Of a stretch of 64,000 nucleotides of DNA, positions 60,796 through 64,000 are shown piece by piece. This DNA is from Seriola aureovittata (Eukaryota > Chordata > Actinopteri > Carangiformes > Carangidae), in contig NC_079384.1 of assembly GCF_021018895.1 (NCBI RefSeq), positions 18,405,640 to 18,469,639 of the forward strand, read 5' to 3'. How positions within the stretch are numbered: the first letter of the stretch is position 1; each line of letters begins with the position of its first letter. The translations under genes and the position numbers were made by a program. The notes under the pieces are model-generated. The model was given only the letters and a program-made list of their open reading frames with translations. It searched no databases and was not told the origin of the DNA.

Positions 60796-63347
60796 TCATG
60801 CAGAGATGAGCAGCTCCATCAAAGCTCCCACTGAGTGCATCCTGTAGAAGACGCTGAGCGGCTGACCCAGATTCACCAGAACAAACCAGGTGCTGAAGCC
60901 GAAGAACTGCTTCCCCAGGCCGTTCTCGAACTGGGGGTGTACTCCGAAAGCAGGTATGACCCACAGCTGAAAGAGGAGGGGACACTCGTCAATCACAGAA
61001 ATGAAGTAACAACAAAAGAAGTTGTACTACTTAAAAAAAACAAAAAACATACAAGACTTTACCATGATATTACAAAGGATGAGGAAAGCACAGATTTCTT
61101 GAATCGCTCTTTTGCTCCAGGGCTCCTTCCCATGATGCTCCTGAACAGCAGGGGGTGCTGACGTGTTTCCCTCCAGCAGTGAAATAGTTGTTGCCCTCTT
61201 CTCCTCTTGTGTTGGCGTGGTAATATTTTTCTTTGGCTGTGGGACAATTTCTCATTGAAATAAAACCTTTTCATGCTAATCTACAAAACATTCAAATAAA
61301 ATGCAGGTACCTTAAAAATGCTGCTCCTCTCCCTCTCTTTCTTCTTGGTCAGCAGGCTCGGGTGCCTGTGGAGGCCTTCAATGATGAAGATGTTCTGGAG
61401 GATGAGCTCCAGCAGGCTGAGGAGGGAGTAGGACAGCTCCAGGTCCGCCAGAGGAGCATTAGTCCCCAGAGCCAGGGCCGCCACCAGGGAGAAGTAGGAA
61501 AGGGCAAGCTGGCCCAGAGCTGCTGCCACCAGGAGGATCACGTCCAGGCTCCGAGTAGGGTTGTGTCCCCCTTCATGCGCTCTCCTCTCCAGCCTGTGGA
61601 CCAGCATCCCAGCCAGGGAGCAGAAAGACATGACGGGCATGACGGCTAAATGGTAGCCGTAAAATATGAGGAAGGCGGTGAGGCGAAGCTGCCGCTGGCT
61701 GACCCACACCTGGTAGAGAATGAAGACGGTCACTCCCACTACGAGGACCAGGCCGCCGAACACGAGGCCGTATATGATCCCACCTTGGTAGACGACACGG
61801 AGGGTCAGCTTCTGACCAACGTGGTGACCTGGACCCGTCCTGCGCCCCACGTTCTTCCACATCACGTAGATCATGCAGCCCGCCATCAAGTAGTACTCGA
61901 TGTTGAAGGGGTAAAGGATCTCGAAGCCTTTCCTGAAGGCGAGGCAGGCTGCACTCGTACTACACTGACACAAGGTCGAATTACCTGGAGAAATACACTG
62001 ATTACAATGCAGAATACAAGGCAGGGATGTGTGATTATACCCATGATGTTTCCCTTTATTGTACAAAGATGTATTTCTCACAACCTATGTAGCAAAATGA
62101 AACTTATGGCCCAACACATGCCTGGGTCCTCGGCCTGAGTCTGGCCCAAATACTTCCACATCTGTGTAGATTCCGGCTGTTATCTTTCAGTATTAACTGA
62201 CAACCAGAAGATTTTCTGTGTGTGCGCCAGAATTTGTCCATATGTTGAAGAAGCACCTGACAATCATGCTGGATATGGGCCAGATTCATTTTGCTATCTG
62301 GGAAAGGATCATATCTAATTAAGACTCCTAAAGGTTCCTATCTAAGAGTCTCCTCATATCTATTCAGACAGTTTGTCAAGGCAAGTTTTACTTCAACTTT
62401 ATTCTTGTCTCACAGGACAACACATAATCAAAGTTTAGATAGATGGATTTGTGTTTTCACCCTTGTCTGTTTGCTGGTTTGTTTGTTGGTTTGTCAGCAG
62501 GATTACACAAAACCGATTTGCCCTGAACTTGGAGGAGGGATGGGTCATGGATCAGAAACAAACCCATTACATTTTGGTGCCAATCTGCATCATTTACTAT
62601 GAATTAGATTTTTTTTTCTGAAGTCTGGTGTATCTAGTTTGGCATTGGTCTTGGCAGAGGTCTGTGATCTCTAAACACCCTTCTAGTTGCAATTGGTGAT
62701 TATTTGATGTGCCCTTAATCAACTGTTGAACAAAGTCGGATCTGTAGAGTTTTCTTCGTATATTTCTCTGCAGCACAGCACTGTGTAAACCATCATTGTA
62801 TTTTTACTCATTTTATTACTAAAGCACATTCCACTGTGTGAGGAGCTATTTTAGTGCTAACGTTTAATGAATTACTCTTGGACCAAAAACTTAGGAGTCC
62901 TAAAGTTAGATGCCCATTATTTTGAAGAAGTTCTTCTGCTACTTTTAGCCTTAGGTTGTTAAGTGAATACAGCCTCTACCTTCAAAATCAGAGATGTCTG
63001 CTTCAGATGAGTTTATGTTGCTGAAGTGAAGACTATCCTCCTTCTCTAACTCGATCTCCTCGTGGATGGAGTCCTCTGTGACTGAGTTCAGCCACAGCAG
63101 CAGGTCAGCAGAGAGGATCACCATCAGCCCGGACCTGCATCCAGTACAGCAGGTAAATATAAAAAAAAATCTCTTTAAAACAAGAACAAATACAAAAATA
63201 ACAAACACCTGAAGCTAGAAATAAAAACCATCTTTAACTATGAACTAACACACGTATAAAAATGTCTAAAATATGTAAAGTGATGCACCTGGTGATTATC
63301 TTGTGTCTGTGAATACAGTCTTTGGAGTGAGCCCACAGTAAATATGT
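60796..63347 (-). CDS. otop3: Otopetrin proton channel (OTOP3-like), 3' part only
   Basis: Five coding exons on the minus strand: 63289-63347, 62980-63134, 61311-61984, 61063-61236 and 60796-60966. Phases agree and give the last 410 aa; earlier exons must lie beyond the right edge. Otopetrins are twelve-helix dimeric channels that pass protons into cells and serve in sour taste and ear or gut physiology. Seen: YLLWAHSKDCIHRHKIITRS, an acidic luminal loop, a CQCSTSAAC block, FEILYPFNIEYYLMAGCMIY, YVMWKNVG, several hydrophobic helices in the 674-bp exon, a variable Lys/Thr-rich loop, then EICAFLILCNIM and LWVIPAFGVHPQFENGLGKQ and a final helix ending at the stop. In human the gene next to HID1 is OTOP3, and this gene converges on hid1 here, so OTOP3 is favoured over OTOP2. 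The family call is firm; the member number rests on synteny. Confidence 0.9.
62086..62302. mobile_element. MITE-like element, family R2, complete copy
   Basis: Inverted ends of about 25 bp: left TAGCAAAATGAAACTTATGG, right, reversed, CAGATAGCAAAATGAATCTG, both running into GGCCCA. It is about 215 bp with no ORF and lies in an otopetrin intron. Partial copies occur at 55221-55310 and 49960-50175. Confidence 0.75.
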
Positions 63348-63349
63348 CT

Positions 63350-64000
63350 ACAAAAGAAAAATCATCAGAAGAGGGATTATGAGACATGGAAATAATGAAA
63401 TAAAACACATCAGTCATTTTTTGCATTTGTGGTTTGCCTTCAGTACTGAACAAAGTTGCTTCTTATTGCGTCTTATAATCATGAAGTGATTGTTTAATCA
63501 TTTCAGTTCTATTGAATCAGCCCATTCCTTAGTCTTGTGAATTTTAAAGATATTTGAGGCTTTAAATTTAACATTTTGCAGATTCTGATCATTTTATTTG
63601 AACTGCGCCTGCTGCCTGCAAAACTGTAAAACTTTCACTTTTCATATTTTTCTTTTCGTGTTAATCTAAATAAAGCTAAAATTATAAATGTAATGCATAT
63701 TTTTTTGTGTCAAGTGGGACCATGCAACTTTGTAAAGGAGCTTTTTATACCTTTTGCTATTGCTACAAATCCAGCATTAGCATTAACAGCAGTTTTCTTA
63801 CCAGTCTTGGCAAGAGTTTCGACTATTGTTGCGTTTACATTGCAAGAGGTTATAATACGTCCTCTGAGCAGCGCTGCTCCTTCAGGACAGACTGGACACT
63901 ACAGTGACTCGGTATCAGAAAGTGAGGAGACAGTCCGACCGGGCCAGAGCTAGCTGGTTAGCATGCTAACTTCAATAGAAGAAAAGAAGTGATAGAAATA
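63350..64000. other. Otopetrin intron or upstream DNA, no exon seen
   Basis: The minus strand shows no acceptor-donor pair with otopetrin-like sequence, so the next exon is outside the window. A plus-strand ORF at 63693-63953 with GCAGCGCTGCTCCTTCAGGA and GAGCTAGCTGGTTAGCATGC looks like transposon-derived or chance sequence; its class was not recognised. Confidence 0.5.

Noticed and set aside
61233..62138. Two plus-strand ORFs of 138 and 162 aa
   Set aside because: Antisense to the 674-bp otopetrin exon; no motif of their own.
63693..63953. 86-aa plus-strand ORF at the right edge
   Set aside because: Not otopetrin, no family recognised, and the flanks look like repeat DNA; it may be a transposon relic but cannot be supported as a gene.

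Overview
This window is vertebrate nuclear DNA, almost certainly from a percomorph-type teleost fish. Genes are split by short GT-AG introns. Spacers are AT-rich and crowded with microsatellites and Tc1-like, LINE and MITE-like relics. The proteins are vertebrate families in teleost form: an intronless-CDS UGT of the fish UGT5 type, a tandem pair of fish actinoporin-like proteins, RAMP, urokinase, HID1 and otopetrin. No prokaryotic, organellar or viral gene was seen, and no tRNA, rRNA or CRISPR array.

Layout, left to right. 1-5.7 kb: repeat-rich spacer. 5.76-11.86 kb (+): a five-coding-exon receptor activity-modifying protein, best matched to RAMP2. 12-16.1 kb: spacer with two Tc1-type relics and microsatellites. 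16.1-22.0 kb (+): a type II membrane C-type lectin with a long coiled-coil neck. 23.05-24.66 kb (-): a UDP-glucuronosyltransferase whose CDS is one exon, with a noncoding leader exon near 26.1 kb. 27.79-29.68 kb (+): a secreted ENDOD1-like nuclease in two exons. 31.46-34.1 kb (-): two tandem actinoporin-like genes with the same exon structure. 34.5-38.1 kb: spacer with MITE-like DNA and a dispersed repeat. 38.12-42.66 kb (-): an 11-exon urokinase-type plasminogen activator with a Tc1 transposon in one intron. 44.65-59.03 kb (+): complete hid1 in 19 coding exons. 60.80-63.35 kb (-): the 3' part of an otopetrin proton channel gene that runs off the right edge.

The genes do not form one pathway. 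RAMP, lectin, UGT, nuclease, actinoporin-like proteins and urokinase act at membranes or outside the cell in signalling, detoxification and defence or proteolysis; HID1 acts in secretory-granule formation. The hid1/otopetrin convergent pair matches the human HID1-OTOP3 neighbourhood, which supports both calls. Exon boundaries were read by eye from splice sites and checked for reading phase: every intron in the eight complete multi-exon or single-exon models, and in the partial otopetrin model, keeps frame.

I found no clearly new biological system. The most interesting items are a urokinase EGF domain that has lost both cysteines of one disulfide, the tandem actinoporin-like pair, a perfect 44-bp inverted repeat in a RAMP intron, and a four-copy dispersed repeat that twice lies just beyond gene ends.
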